51,907 nucleotides of DNA from Helcococcus bovis (lineage in GTDB: Bacteria; Bacillota; Clostridia; Tissierellales; Peptoniphilaceae), in assembly GCF_046035435.1 (NCBI RefSeq), contig NZ_JBFNFH010000014.1, one strand, 5' to 3'. Both the position numbers and the translations under genes were made by a program. Below are positions 16,666-24,027 of the stretch, piece by piece; the first letter of the stretch is position 1, and each line of letters begins with the position of its first letter. Under the pieces are notes generated by a model, which was given only the letters and a program-made list of their open reading frames with translations, did not search any database and was not told the origin of the DNA.

Positions 16666-17065
16666 TATCTAAAAACCTTGCGTAATCTAGTAATCTATTA
16701 GCAAACTGTGTAATTTCTTCATCAGTATAATCAGAAATATCTATGCCAGTATTTGCAGCTATGACGTTTTGAGTTAATAAAAATTCTATAGCCTCGGTAG
16801 TAGTTGTGAATTGCGTTGGTGTTTCTTTTTTTTCATTATCTTGAGTGTTCATCGGAACATCAAAGCCCATTAACCAAGATGGACTAATATTCAATGTTTT
16901 AGCTATTATATACACTTTATCTTGTTTAGGTATAAATTTACCGCTTTTATATTCGCTCAATGAAGAACGATTAATTCCTGTTTTTTTTGATAATTCAGAC
17001 ATATTCATTTGTCGTATGTTTAATATTTCTTCAAATCTATCTTTGAAGTCTACTTTATTTTCCAT
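16643..17065 (-). CDS. Prophage repressor, XRE family (CI/ImmR-like)
   Basis: A 140-residue repressor. The N-terminal helix-turn-helix (about 12-68) reads 'MNMSELSKKTGINRSSLSEY', then 'KSGKFIPKQDKVYIIAKTLN' and 'SPSWLMGFD'. The C-terminal half is short and has no S24 peptidase features, so inactivation would rely on the neighbouring ImmA-like protease rather than self-cleavage. It lies opposite the early operon across a region with divergent promoters and repeated AAAYCGAAC motifs, its likely operators. Ribosome site AGGAGG. Confidence 0.92.
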   Translation of the reverse strand: MENKVDFKDRFEEILNIRQMNMSELSKKTGINRSSLSEYKSGKFIPKQDKVYIIAKTLNISPSWLMGFDVPMNTQDNEKKETPTQFTTTTEAIEFLLTQNVIAANTGIDISDYTDEEITQFANRLLDYARFLDNDKKKMD

Positions 17066-17088
17066 TTGTTCCTCCTTGATTAATTTAT

Positions 17089-17117
17089 ATTATATAGTAA
17101 GATTTATAAAAAATCAA
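17089..17117 (-). promoter_or_regulatory. Promoter of the repressor operon (PRM-like)
   Basis: Minus strand TTGATT (plus 17112-17117), 17 bases, TATAAT (plus 17089-17094). Drives the repressor and ImmA-like genes. An operator-like motif (17121-17129) sits immediately upstream of the -35. Confidence 0.8.
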
Positions 17118-17120
17118 TAT

Positions 17121-17217
17121 AAATCGAACAAAAATCAAAAAAAAATATTTTTTTGTAAAAAAAAGCTTGACAAACCGAACTAGAGATGTTACTATATTTT
17201 TGTAAGATAAATCGAAC
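17121..17217. promoter_or_regulatory. Three operator-like AAAYCGAAC repeats
   Basis: AAATCGAAC at 17121-17129, AAACCGAAC at 17172-17180 and AAATCGAAC at 17209-17217 all point the same way between the divergent immunity promoters. The second overlaps the end of the early -35, the third follows the early -10, and the first abuts the repressor -35. The placement suits sites for the repressor or the Cro-like protein. They are not perfect palindromes. Confidence 0.55.
17167..17195 (+). promoter_or_regulatory. Early lytic promoter (PR-like)
   Basis: TTGACA (17167-17172), 17 bases, TACTAT (17190-17195) with an extended TG (17187-17188). Leads into the rightward early operon. Confidence 0.8.
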
Positions 17218-17240
17218 ATAAAGAAAGAGAGGTGATAAAA

Positions 17241-17459
17241 ATGAAATTTAATTACAATAAACTAAAAGGAAAAATAGTCACCAACGGATTAAATATACCA
17301 ATGGTTGCTGATATGCTTAAAATATCAAGACAATCTTTATACGCAAGGTTAGCGAATGAAATTCCTTTTAAAGACTATGAAATAGCAAAATTAAAAGAAA
17401 TCTTAAACATTCAGCCCGAAGAAATGGACTGTATTTTTTTTGATGTTGATGTTCGATAA
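17241..17459 (+). CDS. Small Cro-like helix-turn-helix protein
   Basis: First gene of the early operon; 72 residues from the ATG at 17241. An earlier GTG at 17232 is in frame, but it lies inside the AGAGAGGTG ribosome site, which is well spaced for 17241. The helix-turn-helix is visible as 'NIPMVADMLKISRQSLYARL'. Position opposite the CI-like repressor suggests a Cro function; this is inferred from context. Confidence 0.8.
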   Translation: MKFNYNKLKGKIVTNGLNIPMVADMLKISRQSLYARLANEIPFKDYEIAKLKEILNIQPEEMDCIFFDVDVR

Positions 17460-17487
17460 ACAGAACTAACCACAGAAAGGAACGAGA

Positions 17488-17655
17488 ATGAAAGAAAATA
17501 AAATATTTGAAAAAATAGATGAATTTTTTAATGAATTACTTTTGGAAGAATCTAGAAATATTAAAAATATTGAGTGGATTTGTGAATCGTATATAGATTC
17601 ATTGAGAGAAAAGCCTATTTTATTAAATAAAAAAGCACCCAAAAAGGATGCTTAA
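17488..17655 (+). CDS. Small early phage protein, unknown
   Basis: A 55-residue acidic, helical protein starting 'MKENKIFEKIDEFFNELL' and ending in a lysine-rich tail. Ribosome site GAAAGGAACG at the usual distance. No family recognised. The end of the gene and the end of the leftward gene at 17665 lie 9 bases apart, and a weak hairpin (AGCACCC with GGATGCT) covers its last codons. Confidence 0.6.
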   Translation: MKENKIFEKIDEFFNELLLEESRNIKNIEWICESYIDSLREKPILLNKKAPKKDA

Positions 17656-17664
17656 TAATAAAAG

Positions 17665-17844
17665 TTAAATACTATCTTTGAAGAAATTAGCTTTTACATC
17701 ATTAACATGATTTTGATTATAACTTTCTTTAATTGCTTGATAACTTTTTAGATAAAGTTTCACAAAATCATCTTCTGAAAAATTAGTAGTGTCGACTGAT
17801 TTTTCAATATAAATAATAGTTAATTGATGTATTAAATCATTCAT
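17665..17844 (-). CDS. Small leftward protein within the early region, unknown
   Basis: A 59-residue protein ('MNDLIHQLTIIYIEKS', ending 'FKDSI') with an excellent ribosome site AAGGAGG. It opposes the early operon, so it is probably expressed in the lysogen. No family assigned with confidence. A perfect 6-bp dyad (17869-17886) lies upstream, near a TATACT box on the minus strand (17893-17898). Confidence 0.65.
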   Translation of the reverse strand: MNDLIHQLTIIYIEKSVDTTNFSEDDFVKLYLKSYQAIKESYNQNHVNDVKANFFKDSI

Positions 17845-17868
17845 AAAATAACCTCCTTATTAAGTATT

Positions 17869-17886
17869 AGGTATCTGCAAATACCT
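17869..17886. promoter_or_regulatory. Palindrome upstream of the 59-residue leftward gene
   Basis: AGGTAT (17869-17874) and ATACCT (17881-17886) around CTGCAA. Located where transcription of the leftward gene would begin if TATACT at 17893-17898 is its -10; could be an operator or a 5' hairpin. Confidence 0.35.
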
Positions 17887-17952
17887 TAACAATAGTATAT
17901 CAGAGGTTAGAGCAAAGTATAAAAAAATTAAAGAAAAAAGAAAGGAACGAAA

Positions 17953-18144
17953 ATGGAAGATAGAATCAATAAATATAAGTACGAATACGAAATACTAAAA
18001 CATGATTTTGATGATTCTGTTGATTTTGAAACTTATGTTTATTTCAGAGAATTAGAAAGAAAAAGATGGCTAATTCCGTTGTCTTTAGCAATAGTTTCAT
18101 TGGTATTATCTATTACTGTTTTATTGATGGCTTTTCTAAAATAA
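17953..18144 (+). CDS. Small tail-anchored membrane protein
   Basis: A 63-residue protein: charged N-terminal helix (about 1-38) followed by 'RKRWLIPLSLAIVSLVLSI' and one C-terminal membrane span. Ribosome site GAAAGGAACG. Its end overlaps by 9 bases the end of a convergent gene that also finishes with a similar membrane anchor. Function unknown; such proteins are sometimes exclusion factors, which is only a guess here. Confidence 0.65.
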   Translation: MEDRINKYKYEYEILKHDFDDSVDFETYVYFRELERKRWLIPLSLAIVSLVLSITVLLMAFLK

Positions 18145-18453
18145 GAAAGATTTTATTAAAGCTATAACAGAAATAGTAACTGCTACTATTGAAATGATTG
18201 TGGGAATCCAAAATCTTTTATTGTTATCTTTATTGTAACTGATAAATAAAATCCCTTTTTCAGAAATACAAAAAGTAGGATTTACATTGTTATAAAAGCT
18301 ATCTAACTTATTGTTTTGTTGTATAAGTTTTTGATGTAGTAACAATTCAAAATCATTAGAAAAAGGTTTATTTTGTGGATAGATAGGACTTTTAGCTATC
18401 TTTTTCAAAAGTTTTAATTGAGATTTAGACAGTTTTATTAGATTAATTTCCAT
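18136..18453 (-). CDS. Leftward protein with winged-helix-like N-terminus and C-terminal membrane anchor
   Basis: A 105-residue protein. The first 75 residues ('LSKSQLKLLKKIAKSPI', 'LLLHQKLIQ', 'FCISEKGILFISYNKD') look like a winged-helix fold in which 'ISEKG' would be the beta wing. The C-terminus 'RFWIPTIISIVAVTISVIAL' is one membrane span. Ribosome site GAGGGA; a TATAAT lies upstream (plus 18480-18485). Opposite orientation to the early operon suggests lysogenic expression. No function known to me. Confidence 0.65.
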   Translation of the reverse strand: MEINLIKLSKSQLKLLKKIAKSPIYPQNKPFSNDFELLLHQKLIQQNNKLDSFYNNVNPTFCISEKGILFISYNKDNNKRFWIPTIISIVAVTISVIALIKSFLF

Positions 18454-18510
18454 TAAGATTCCCTCACATTTTTATTTTAATTATAACACAGAAAGGAAAG
18501 AGTAACCCAA

Positions 18511-18693
18511 ATGAACGAACTAAAAGAAATCATGACAAGAAAGGAATTAGCTATATATCTTGGAACGTCGACAAAGACGATAGAGCGTTATGAAGCAAAA
18601 GGACTAAAGCCAACAAAACCTGAAAGATTGGTCTTTTATCTAAAAAAAGATATTTTAGATTTTTTTGAAAAGGAAGGAAATAAAACAAAATAA
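18511..18693 (+). CDS. Excisionase-like helix-turn-helix protein
   Basis: A 60-residue protein of MerR/excisionase type: 'MTRKELAIYLGTSTKTIERYEAKG' is the DNA-binding helix-turn-helix, followed by 'FYLKKDILDFF', the usual end of such domains. It could be the phage Xis or a transcription factor; the sequence does not decide. Ribosome site GAAAGG. Confidence 0.75.
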   Translation: MNELKEIMTRKELAIYLGTSTKTIERYEAKGLKPTKPERLVFYLKKDILDFFEKEGNKTK

Positions 18694-18731
18694 CAAACGT
18701 AAAAAATTGCGTTGGAAAGGAAAAGGGAAGG

Positions 18732-18893
18732 ATGGAAATAACAAATAAAAAAGTATTGTACCACATCAAGAGAAGACAAGACAAAAGAGAATTAAAATCA
18801 GGACTTGAAGGTCTAGCAATTGTAATACTTGCACCACTTACAACGATTGGCATAGCTGTTGCGATGTATATCGGGTATGGACTTACATTATGA
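18732..18893 (+). CDS. Micro-protein with one membrane span
   Basis: 53 residues: a basic N-terminus ('HIKRRQDKRELKSG') and a hydrophobic segment 'GLAIVILAPLTTIGIAVAMY'. Ribosome site GGGAAGGA. The next ORF's ATG overlaps its TGA by 4 bases. First of four consecutive overlapping micro-ORFs with hydrophobic segments. Confidence 0.6.
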   Translation: MEITNKKVLYHIKRRQDKRELKSGLEGLAIVILAPLTTIGIAVAMYIGYGLTL

Positions 18894-18964
18894 TAACTCA
18901 AGATGTAATCACAGGATTAATAGTAATACTATTTTTAATAATAATTCAAAGGAGGAGTGAATGA
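18890..18964 (+). CDS. 24-residue hydrophobic peptide
   Basis: Begins with an ATGA overlap on the preceding stop and ends in an ATGA overlap with the following start. The peptide is nearly all hydrophobic ('GLIVILFLIIIQRR'). The end of the gene carries the GGAGGAG ribosome site of the next one. It may be a real peptide or mainly a coupling device. Confidence 0.45.
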   Translation: MITQDVITGLIVILFLIIIQRRSE

Positions 18965-19065
18965 GCATATTAGACAAGATAACACTATTCTTACTAATCG
19001 TGGGAGTGTGTCAAGTGGTGAATACAAGCATTCGAATTTACAAGTTAATCAAGGAGGATAAATGA
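18961..19065 (+). CDS. 34-residue membrane micro-protein
   Basis: ATG overlaps the preceding TGA and has a GGAGGAG ribosome site 3-9 bases upstream. The peptide has a hydrophobic centre 'ITLFLLIVGVCQVV' and a basic C-terminus. AAGGAGG inside its last codons serves the next ORF, whose ATG overlaps this stop. Confidence 0.5.
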   Translation: MSILDKITLFLLIVGVCQVVNTSIRIYKLIKEDK

Positions 19066-19226
19066 TTTTGCTAAAAATTATTGTATCTACAACTTTTATG
19101 CTACTTCTTATGATTAATGGAATTATCTTAATTGATTACTTTGAAAATAGGAAGTTTAGAAGACTTGAAAAAAGAAGAAGGGAGCGTGATAGATGTAGAT
19201 ATGTGGACAATTTTTATACAAAATAA
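19062..19226 (+). CDS. 54-residue membrane micro-protein
   Basis: Starts in an ATGA overlap with the preceding gene, ribosome site AAGGAGG. The N-terminal membrane span ('IIVSTTFMLLLMINGIILI') is followed by a strongly basic segment ('RKFRRLEKRRRERDR'). Its stop codon coincides with the end of a leftward hairpin terminator (19229-19246). Confidence 0.55.
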   Translation: MILLKIIVSTTFMLLLMINGIILIDYFENRKFRRLEKRRRERDRCRYVDNFYTK

Positions 19227-19269
19227 AAGGACTGAATTAACAGTCCATAGGTTACGAATTGCAGCTCGT
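19222..19269 (-). ncRNA. Weak candidate antisense RNA
   Basis: On the minus strand TTCATT, 17 bases, TATAAT (plus 19276-19281) predict a start near 19269. The hairpin GGACTG/CAGTCC (19229-19234 and 19241-19246) followed on the minus strand by TTTTATTTT would end it at the stop codon of the 54-residue ORF. A second stem (TAGGTTACGA 19248-19257 with TCGTAGCCTA 19266-19275) would be only partly inside. The -35 is poor. Confidence 0.3.
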
Positions 19270-19275
19270 AGCCTA
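19229..19275. other. Two adjacent hairpins
   Basis: Stem 1: GGACTG (19229-19234) and CAGTCC (19241-19246), loop AATTAA. Stem 2: TAGGTTACGA (19248-19257) and TCGTAGCCTA (19266-19275), ten pairs with one G-U. A seven-codon frame with its own AAAGG site (19299-19322) follows and contains the ribosome site of the next gene. Confidence 0.6.
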
Positions 19276-19323
19276 ATTATAACACAAAGGCAGAAAAAAT
19301 GAAAAATATAATTAGGAGATGAA

Positions 19324-19512
19324 ATGGAAAAAGAAAATAAATTAATAATTAAAAAATTAAAAAATAATAAAGTAAGAGATGGTAGACAAGTTAGAGTATC
19401 GCAAGAAACTTATGATGAAGTGGTTAGATTATCCAATGAAGCTAATATGAATATTGGAGATATTTCTGAAATCATCATGGAATGGGCAATAAAAAGGGTT
19501 GTAATACAATAA
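19324..19512 (+). CDS. Small ribbon-helix-helix-like protein
   Basis: 62 residues. 'RDGRQVRVSQETYDEVVRLS' followed by 'NIGDISEIIMEWAIKRV' has the beta-strand-helix-helix pattern of Arc/CopG DNA-binding proteins. Ribosome site TTAGGAG. It heads the replication/recombination genes and may autoregulate them. Confidence 0.65.
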   Translation: MEKENKLIIKKLKNNKVRDGRQVRVSQETYDEVVRLSNEANMNIGDISEIIMEWAIKRVVIQ

Positions 19513-19523
19513 AGGGGGTAAAA

Positions 19524-20828
19524 ATGGCTGTAAAAATTAATAGTTTAGAGTTAGAAAGTGTAAAAAAAATAAAAGCTGTTCAATTTGAACCTACCAAAAA
19601 TGGATTAACAATAATTGGTGGGGATAATAGACAGGGTAAAACAAGTGTTCTAGATGCAATTTCATGGGCTGTAGGCGGTAATAAATATAAACCTAGCAAT
19701 CCAAAAAATGATGATTTAGTGACTGACCCATATCTTAAAGTTGAATTATCTAATGGATTGATTGTTGAAAGGAAAGGTAAAAATTCAGATTTAAAGGTAA
19801 CAGACCCTAACGGAGAAAAATCAGGACAAAGTTTATTAGATAGCTTTATCTCAACATTTGCTCTAGATTTACCAAAATTTATGAATCAAACAAATACCGA
19901 AAAAGGAAAAACATTATTAAAAATAATTGGCTTAGAATCAGAATTAAACGAACTGGAATTAAAAGAAGGTAAGTTATATAGCGATAGATATGAAATAGGA
20001 AGAATAAAAGATAAAAAAGAAAAATATGCAAGTGAACTTATTGAACATGAAGATGTTCCAACTGAAAAAATTTCCGTTGCTGATTTAATTAAAGAGCAAC
20101 AAGAAATACTTGCAAAAAACGGTGAAAATCAAAGATTAAGAAATAAGTTAAAAGATTTAGTTAGAGAACAAGAAGTCGACCAATCAATTTACAGTATTTT
20201 AGAAGGAAAGATAAAAGAATTACAAAATAAAAAAGCGGAAGTATTAAATAGATTAGAAAATAGAGCTGACCAAATACAGAATGCAAGAAAAACAACTGAA
20301 CAGTTAATTGATGAATCAGACGAAGAAATAATCGCTTCAATTAATAACATAGAATCCATCAATAAAAAGATTGAAGAAAACGCAAATAAAAAACGTGCTT
20401 TAGATGAGTATCAAGAGTATAAAGCTGAATATGATGATTTGACTGAACAAATTAAGAATGTAAGAGAAGAAAAAATAAAACTTCTAACTACAGCGAAATT
20501 ACCATTAAATGGATTGTCTATAGAAGATGGAGAATTGACTTACTTAAACCAAAAATGGGACGGTATGAGTGCTAGCGAACAGTTAATAGTTGCTACATCA
20601 ATTGTTAAAGCCTTAAATCCTGATTGTGGTTTTGTACTAATGGATAAGCTTGAACAATTAGACTTAACTACATTAAAAGAGTTTGGAGAATGGCTGGAAG
20701 ACCAAGATTTACAAGTGATTGCTACAAGAGTATCTAAGGGTGATGAATGTCAAATTATTATAGAAGACGGAAAAATTGTAAGTAATGATAATGAAGAAGT
20801 AAAAGCATGGAAGAAAGGAGAGTTTTAA
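19524..20828 (+). CDS. AAA ATPase with SMC/RecF-type fold
   Basis: 434 residues from the ATG at 19524, which has the ribosome site AAAGGGGG; an in-frame ATG at 19482 has none. An N-terminal half-ATPase with Walker A 'GGDNRQGKTSVLDAI' (about 31-46), a coiled-coil middle (about 150-300) and a C-terminal half with signature 'MSASEQLIVATSI' and Walker B 'CGFVLMDKLEQLD'. It resembles phage SbcC/Rad50-like ATPases used in recombination, but is short, with a reduced coiled coil. The following ATPase overlaps its stop by one base. Confidence 0.82.
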   Translation: MAVKINSLELESVKKIKAVQFEPTKNGLTIIGGDNRQGKTSVLDAISWAVGGNKYKPSNPKNDDLVTDPYLKVELSNGLIVERKGKNSDLKVTDPNGEKSGQSLLDSFISTFALDLPKFMNQTNTEKGKTLLKIIGLESELNELELKEGKLYSDRYEIGRIKDKKEKYASELIEHEDVPTEKISVADLIKEQQEILAKNGENQRLRNKLKDLVREQEVDQSIYSILEGKIKELQNKKAEVLNRLENRADQIQNARKTTEQLIDESDEEIIASINNIESINKKIEENANKKRALDEYQEYKAEYDDLTEQIKNVREEKIKLLTTAKLPLNGLSIEDGELTYLNQKWDGMSASEQLIVATSIVKALNPDCGFVLMDKLEQLDLTTLKEFGEWLEDQDLQVIATRVSKGDECQIIIEDGKIVSNDNEEVKAWKKGEF

Positions 20829-21988
20829 TGTTTGAAATAAATAGCGGAAAAATTGCAAAAGCTCAAAAAGTTGTAATATATGGAGTTGAAGGAATCGGAA
20901 AATCATCTTTAGCTAGTAAATTTCCAGATGCTTTATTCATAGATTTAGAAGGTTCAACAAATAATATGAATGTTAGAAGAATTGAAACTCCTAGCTCATG
21001 GAGTATATTTTTACAACAATTAGAATGGTTAAAAAAAGAAAAGCCGTGTAAAACAGTTGTAATTGATACTGCGGACTTTTTAGAAGAATATCTTTGTAAA
21101 CCTCATGTAGTGTCTACAATTCCAAACGGAAAAAATGGTTTTGTAAAAAATATTGAAGATTATGGATATGGTGCAGGATATAAGCATTTAGCTGATGTAT
21201 GGGGCAAAGATTTCTTAAACAGGGCAAGTGATCTTGTAAATGCCGGATTAAATGTTGTAATTTTAGCACACGCAACACAAAGAAAAGTAGATTTACCAGA
21301 TGAAATGAACTCATACGACAGATATGAGTTAAAACTTGAAAAGAAAACATCTTCTTTAACTAAAGAATGGGCGGATTTGCTTTTATTCTTAAATTTCAAA
21401 ACAGATGTAATCACCATCAAAGATGGAATGTCTACAAAAAGAAAAGGTCAAGGACAAAAAAGAATGATGTATACTACACATCATGCTTCATATGATGCTA
21501 AAAATAGAAATGACTTAAAAGATGAATATGAATTAAATTATGATTTTATTTCACATATTTTTGATGACAAAAAAGAAGAAGTATTTTATAGAAATGAAGA
21601 TAACAAAACTTTTAAGGTAAAAAAAGATGATGAAATAAATAAAATCATTGAAGACACAGAAAAACAATTGCCACCAGGGGTAGGAGCGAAAGAAATTTCG
21701 GAAGAAGAATTTAAAATGTTAAATGATGATGAAAGAGAGAGGATACCATTTGAAGAGGTAAAGGAGAAAGAAAGCTTAAACGAATTAGAAAATTTAAAAA
21801 ATGAAAAACTAAAACAATTATTAAAAGCTAATAATATAACTGTATTTCAAATCAAAAGAGCAATATCTAAAAAGGGGTATTTCCCAGAAAATATAGATAT
21901 TAATGATTTACCTAATGATTTTGTTGAACAAGTTTTAATTGCAGCTTTTGCACAAATAAAAAAATATATAGAAGAAAATAATTTATAA
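20828..21988 (+). CDS. Phage AAA nucleotide-binding protein (AAA_24 family)
   Basis: 386 residues starting at the TAATG junction (20826-20830) with a GGAGAG ribosome site; the in-frame ATG at 20807 is upstream of that site. Walker A 'VIYGVEGIGKSSLASKF' (about 18-34), 'DALFIDLEGST' and Walker B 'TVVIDTADFLEE' mark the RecA-like AAA_24 family common in phage recombination modules. The C-terminal third is acidic and lysine-rich, possibly a protein-interaction arm. It lies between the SMC-like ATPase and the DUF669 protein, a conserved order in Bacillota phages. Confidence 0.85.
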   Translation: MFEINSGKIAKAQKVVIYGVEGIGKSSLASKFPDALFIDLEGSTNNMNVRRIETPSSWSIFLQQLEWLKKEKPCKTVVIDTADFLEEYLCKPHVVSTIPNGKNGFVKNIEDYGYGAGYKHLADVWGKDFLNRASDLVNAGLNVVILAHATQRKVDLPDEMNSYDRYELKLEKKTSSLTKEWADLLLFLNFKTDVITIKDGMSTKRKGQGQKRMMYTTHHASYDAKNRNDLKDEYELNYDFISHIFDDKKEEVFYRNEDNKTFKVKKDDEINKIIEDTEKQLPPGVGAKEISEEEFKMLNDDERERIPFEEVKEKESLNELENLKNEKLKQLLKANNITVFQIKRAISKKGYFPENIDINDLPNDFVEQVLIAAFAQIKKYIEENNL

Positions 21989-22003
21989 AAAGGAGAATAA
22001 AAA

Positions 22004-22426
22004 ATGTCAGAAAATTTAGATATAGCAATTGGTTGGGATGATGAGATTAAAAAAGATAGTGATTTTGTGTTACTTGATGAGGGAGATTATGATTTTGTTA
22101 TAACAAAATTTGAAAAAGGCTTTTTCCAAGGAAGTGATAAAATGCAACCTTGTAATCAAGCAATAGTCCACTTAAACATAGAGGGCGTAACAACATTAAG
22201 AACATATTTATTATTAAACAGAAAAGTAGAATGGAAGCTATCAGAATTCTTTACATCAATAGGAATGAAAGAAGAAGGAAAAGAATTAAAAATGAATTGG
22301 GATGCTATAGTCGGGAAAACTGGTAGAGTAACATTAGGGCATAGAGCAGGAACAAACGGTAATGTTTATAATGAAGTAAAAAAATTCCTTAAACCTAATA
22401 AGAAGTGGGAAAATGGAGCGTTTTAA
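22004..22426 (+). CDS. DUF669 family phage protein
   Basis: 140 residues with 'DEGDYDFVITKFEKGFFQGS' and 'LLLNRKVEWKLSEFFTSIG', the DUF669 pattern. The family is consistently encoded beside AAA_24 ATPases and helicases and is thought to act in phage recombination or as a single-strand-binding-like factor; this role is not proven. Ribosome site AAGGAG. The helicase ATG overlaps its stop by one base. Confidence 0.85.
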   Translation: MSENLDIAIGWDDEIKKDSDFVLLDEGDYDFVITKFEKGFFQGSDKMQPCNQAIVHLNIEGVTTLRTYLLLNRKVEWKLSEFFTSIGMKEEGKELKMNWDAIVGKTGRVTLGHRAGTNGNVYNEVKKFLKPNKKWENGAF

Positions 22427-24015
22427 TGAAAATGCAATTAAGACCGTATCAAGAAGAAGCTAAAAAAGCTGTATTAAATGAATGGGATTCAGGAAGAGAT
22501 AAAACTCTTCTTGTACTTCCTACAGGGTGCGGGAAGACTGTAGTTTTTTCGAAAATTGTAGAAGAAAGAGTTAAAAAAGGTGATAAGGTTTTAATTTTGG
22601 CACATAGAGGAGAGCTTTTAGAGCAAGCAAGCGATAAATTAGAAAAAGTTACGGGTTTAAAAACATCTACCGAAAAAGCTAATGAAACTTCACTTGATAA
22701 GTTTTTTCGTGTTACAGTTGGTTCTATTCAAACCTTAATGAGGGATAAAAGATTAAATAAATTTAGCAAAAATCATTTCGGAACAATTATAGTTGATGAA
22801 GCTCATCATGTTTTAAGTGACAGTTATCAAAAAGTGCTTAACTATTTTAATGAATCGAAAATATTAGGTGTTACAGCTACTCCTGATAGAGGGGATATGA
22901 AAAATTTAGGAGAGTTTTTCGAAAGTTTGGCTTATGAATACACTCTTCCTAAAGCTATTAAAGAAGGATATTTAACAAAATTAAAAGCTTTAACGATACC
23001 TATTAATATTGATTTATCAAATGTAGCTCAACAGTCGGGAGATTATAAATTATCAGATATAGGCTCTACTTTAGATCCTTTTTTAGAACAAATTTCAAAG
23101 GAAATGTGGAGTGTTGCGAAAGATAAAAAAATAGTCGTTTTTCTTCCTTTAATTGAGACGTCAAAAAAGATGGTAAATTTCTTAAATAATGTTGGTTTTA
23201 ACGCTGTTGAAGTTAATGGAGATTCTGAAAATAGAGAAGAAATATTAAAAGATTTTGAAGACGGAAAATACAACGTTTTATGCAATTCTATGCTTCTTAC
23301 TGAGGGGTGGGATTGTCCATCTGTGGATTGTGTTGTGGTTTTAAGACCTACTAAAGTAAGAAGCTTATACACTCAAATGGTGGGTAGAGGAACTAGACTT
23401 TTCCCAGGAAAAGAGTATTTATTGATCCTTGATTTTTTATGGCATACGGAAAAACATTCATTATGTAGACCAAGTCATTTGATTACTACTAATGAAGAAG
23501 TCCAAAAAAAGATGGATGTAAAAATAGAGCAAAGTCCTAATGAAATAATAGATATTGAAGATTTAGAGAAATTAGCTACAGAAGAAGTTTTACAAGATAG
23601 AGAAAATTCTCTCGCTGAAAAATTAAAAGAACTGAAAAAACGTAAAAGACAATTTGTAGACCCTATTCAATTTGAATTATCTATACAAGATGAAGATTTA
23701 AGCAGTTACGTTCCTAATTTTGGTTGGGAAATGGCTCCAGCTTCTAAAAAACAATTAAGCGCTTTAGAAAAATTTGGAATAGATTCAGCTACAATTGATA
23801 ATACTGGTAAGGCTACTCTTATACTTAATAAGTTGATTAAAAGAAAAGAGCAAGGGCTTGCTACACCTAAGCAAATAAGATTTTTAGAGCGAAAAGGTTT
23901 TAACCATGTAGGGACTTGGAGTTTTGAAAATGCTCAAAAAATGATAGCTAGAATTAGTGCTAATCATTGGATGATTCCTAGAGATGTTACCCCAAGCGAT
24001 TATAAACCAATGTAG
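22426..24015 (+). CDS. Superfamily 2 DEAD/DEAH-box helicase
   Basis: 529 residues from the ATG at 22426 (TAATG overlap, ribosome site GGAGCG; another ATG two codons on is possible). Motif I 'LPTGCGKTVVFSKI', motif II 'IIVDEAHHVL', motif III 'VTATPDRGD', motif VI 'QMVGRGTRLFPGK' are all present, as in the UvrB/RecQ-like restriction-type helicases of phage replication modules. The C-terminal region after about 430 ('KKQLSALEKFGI', 'ATPKQIRFLERKGF') contains two repeats of a small helical motif seen in phage helicases. Likely opens DNA for replication or recombination. Confidence 0.92.
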   Translation: MKMQLRPYQEEAKKAVLNEWDSGRDKTLLVLPTGCGKTVVFSKIVEERVKKGDKVLILAHRGELLEQASDKLEKVTGLKTSTEKANETSLDKFFRVTVGSIQTLMRDKRLNKFSKNHFGTIIVDEAHHVLSDSYQKVLNYFNESKILGVTATPDRGDMKNLGEFFESLAYEYTLPKAIKEGYLTKLKALTIPINIDLSNVAQQSGDYKLSDIGSTLDPFLEQISKEMWSVAKDKKIVVFLPLIETSKKMVNFLNNVGFNAVEVNGDSENREEILKDFEDGKYNVLCNSMLLTEGWDCPSVDCVVVLRPTKVRSLYTQMVGRGTRLFPGKEYLLILDFLWHTEKHSLCRPSHLITTNEEVQKKMDVKIEQSPNEIIDIEDLEKLATEEVLQDRENSLAEKLKELKKRKRQFVDPIQFELSIQDEDLSSYVPNFGWEMAPASKKQLSALEKFGIDSATIDNTGKATLILNKLIKRKEQGLATPKQIRFLERKGFNHVGTWSFENAQKMIARISANHWMIPRDVTPSDYKPM

Positions 24016-24027
24016 AGAGGGGGCGAA

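Noticed and set aside
20807..20830. Upstream start for the AAA ATPase at 20807
   Set aside because: That ATG lies before the GGAGAG ribosome site; the TAATG at 20826-20830 is properly spaced.
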